A stretch of 6,106 nucleotides of DNA from JBQTIM01 sp052388135 (GTDB taxonomy: Bacteria > Elusimicrobiota > Elusimicrobia > FEN-1173), in the NCBI GenBank assembly GCA_052388135.1, contig JBQTIM010000076.1, positions 1 through 6,106 of the forward strand, read 5' to 3'. Shown here in pieces: positions 5,279 to 6,106 of this stretch; the first letter of the stretch is position 1, and the number at the start of each line of letters is the position of its first letter. Position numbers and translations under genes: made by a program. The notes beneath the pieces are model-generated. The model was not told where the DNA came from. It was given only the letters and a program-made list of their open reading frames with translations, and ran no database searches.

Positions 5279-5812
5279 ATGGGCATCGTTCTAGAGAAGC
5301 TTCCGGGCGTCTGCCACAAGCTGCCGGGCGGGGAGCTCGTGCTCACCACGGTGGACTTTTTCATCGACTGGGCCCGCAAGTCCAGCATTTGGCCGCTGAC
5401 CTTCGGCCTGGCCTGCTGCGCCATCGAGATGATGGCGGCCTACGCCACGCGGTTCGACGTGAACCGCTTCGGCGTCATCCCGCGCCCGACGCCGCGCCAG
5501 TCGGACCTCATGATCATCGCCGGCACCGTCACCAAGAAAATGGCCCCGGCCATCGAGCGGCTTTACCTCCAGATGCCCGAGCCGCGGTTCGTGATTTCCA
5601 TGGGCGCCTGCGCCAACGTGGGCGGCCCCTACTTCGATTCCTACTCGGTGGCCAAGGGCGTGGACCGGGTGATCCCGGTGGACGTCTACATCCCCGGCTG
5701 CCCGCCGCGGCCCGAGGCCCTGCACAACGGCATCCTGGCCTTGCAGAGGAAAATCGATTCCATGTTCACGGCCGGCAACCGAATAACAGCGGGAAAGGCC
5801 AATCGTGAATAG
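5279..5812 (+). CDS. nuoB: NADH-quinone oxidoreductase subunit B (NuoB)
   Basis: Peripheral-arm subunit of complex I that holds the terminal 4Fe-4S cluster N2, which passes electrons to quinone. The 177 residues contain the four expected ligands: the tandem pair in FGLACCAIEMM (C46, C47), GACANVGGPY (C111) and IPGCPPRPEAL (C141). The segment YATRFDVNRFGVIPRPTPRQ (55-74) is the conserved quinone-site region, and SDLMIIAGTVTKKMAPAIER follows. The ATG at 5279 has a strong Shine-Dalgarno sequence. The final Arg-Glu and the TAG stop come from the first heptamer of the next repeat element, so the native C-terminus may have been altered. It lies 103 nt after nuoA, an unusually wide gap for nuo genes, filled by a repeat element. 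Confidence 0.98.
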   Translation: MGIVLEKLPGVCHKLPGGELVLTTVDFFIDWARKSSIWPLTFGLACCAIEMMAAYATRFDVNRFGVIPRPTPRQSDLMIIAGTVTKKMAPAIERLYLQMPEPRFVISMGACANVGGPYFDSYSVAKGVDRVIPVDVYIPGCPPRPEALHNGILALQRKIDSMFTAGNRITAGKANRE

Positions 5813-5898
5813 TGAATCGGTGACGGCGAAACCCAAGGCACAAGCCCGAGCCGTTGACGCGGCTTTTCCGATTCACCATTCACTTTTCACCGTTCACG
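5804..5898. repeat. Inverted heptamer-repeat element, xGTGAAx family (nuoB/nuoC gap)
   Basis: The left arm, 5804-5831, has CGTGAAT, AGTGAAT and two diverged units, CGGTGAC and GGCGAAA. The core is 5832-5870. The right arm, 5871-5898, is ATTCACC, ATTCACT, TTTCACC, GTTCACG. The outermost units match 6 of 7. It opens with the same CGTGAATAGTGAA as the histone/menG element but has a different core, so the two are relatives in the arms only. The left arm overlaps the end of nuoB and supplies its stop codon. Confidence 0.85.
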
Positions 5899-5910
5899 CC
5901 CGTCAAAAAA

Positions 5911-6106
5911 ATGGATAACGCCGCCCTCCTCGCGAAAATCCAGAAGCGGTTCCCCGAGGCGGCGGAGCCCCCGGCGCCGGACCCCAAGTGGGTCCGCAAC
6001 GAGGAATTGCAGGTGAAGGTTCCGGCGGCCCGCGTGCGGGAGGCGGCGGAAATTTTGAAGAAGGATTTGGGGTTCGATTTTTTGAACATGGTCACGGCCG
6101 TGGATT
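5911..6106 (+). CDS. nuoC: NADH-quinone oxidoreductase subunit C (NuoC), N-terminal part
   Basis: The 30-kDa-type subunit of the complex I peripheral arm, which contacts NuoB and NuoD. Only the first 65 residues are in the window. They begin MDNAALLAKIQKRFPEA and reach LKKDLGFDFLNMVTAVD, matching the NuoC pattern in which a helix leads into 'L...FD.L..LTAVD'. The ATG at 5911 is the first start after the repeat element, preceded by an A-run and no Shine-Dalgarno sequence. Position directly after nuoA and nuoB supports the call. Whether it is fused to NuoD cannot be seen. Confidence 0.9.
   Translation, partial: MDNAALLAKIQKRFPEAAEPPAPDPKWVRNEELQVKVPAARVREAAEILKKDLGFDFLNMVTAVD

Noticed and set aside
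5291..5836. Antisense 181-codon frame over nuoB
   Set aside because: NuoB has all four cluster-ligand cysteines; the antisense frame is a His/Gly/Arg-rich shadow.
3971..5898. Reading the heptamer arrays as a CRISPR array
   Set aside because: Units are 7 nt, degenerate and contiguous, with no regular unique spacers and no cas genes.
3971..5898. GTGAA/TTCAC units of the xGTGAAx elements as Rex operators
   Set aside because: They resemble Rex half-sites, but the inverted halves are separated by far more than the required 4 nt and lack the outer T and A bases.

Overview
The window is about 6.1 kb of GC-rich bacterial chromosome. It holds nine coding sequences, two of them cut by the window edges. 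The genes form two divergent blocks separated by the rplU/rex intergenic region. Candidate lineages are uncultured phyla such as Elusimicrobiota or Omnitrophota. This rests only on the combination of high GC, few Shine-Dalgarno sites, Rex, a small bacterial histone and repeat-filled intergenic gaps, so it is a weak guess.

Left block, minus strand, transcribed leftward from about 2917: rplU (L21), rpmA (L27), obg (ribosome-assembly GTPase) and proB (glutamate 5-kinase, C-terminus outside the window). This is a widely conserved order. The rplU promoter is very clear (TTGACA, 17 bp, TAAAAT), and its -10 box lies so close to the rplU ATG that the message should be leaderless or nearly so.

Right block, plus strand: rex (NADH/NAD+-sensing repressor), a 59-codon histone-fold protein, a UbiE/MenG-type quinone methyltransferase, then nuoA, nuoB and the start of nuoC (complex I). 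Rex, menaquinone methylation and complex I all concern NADH oxidation and quinone reduction, so the block reads as a redox island. A plausible Rex operator lies upstream of rex. The histone gene, easily missed for its size, ends in an R-x-T-x4-D motif and lacks most of helix 3, like the described 'alpha3-truncated' prokaryotic histones.

The most unusual structure is a set of five heptamer-repeat elements at five of the eight gene junctions: obg/proB, histone/menG, menG/nuoA, nuoA/nuoB and nuoB/nuoC. Four have the same plan: a left arm of exactly four 7-nt units (28 nt), a core of 15-39 nt, and a right arm of four units in inverted orientation. The fifth is a single 28-nt arm. There are three unit families (xxATGAA, xGTGAAx and xTGCGGA). 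Some elements supply the stop codon and last residues of the upstream gene (menG, nuoB), and one contains the proB translation-initiation region. No intergenic stretch exceeds 300 bases. The three other gaps are rplU/rex, rpmA/obg and rex/histone, plus a 22-nt rplU/rpmA spacer; they lack these elements.
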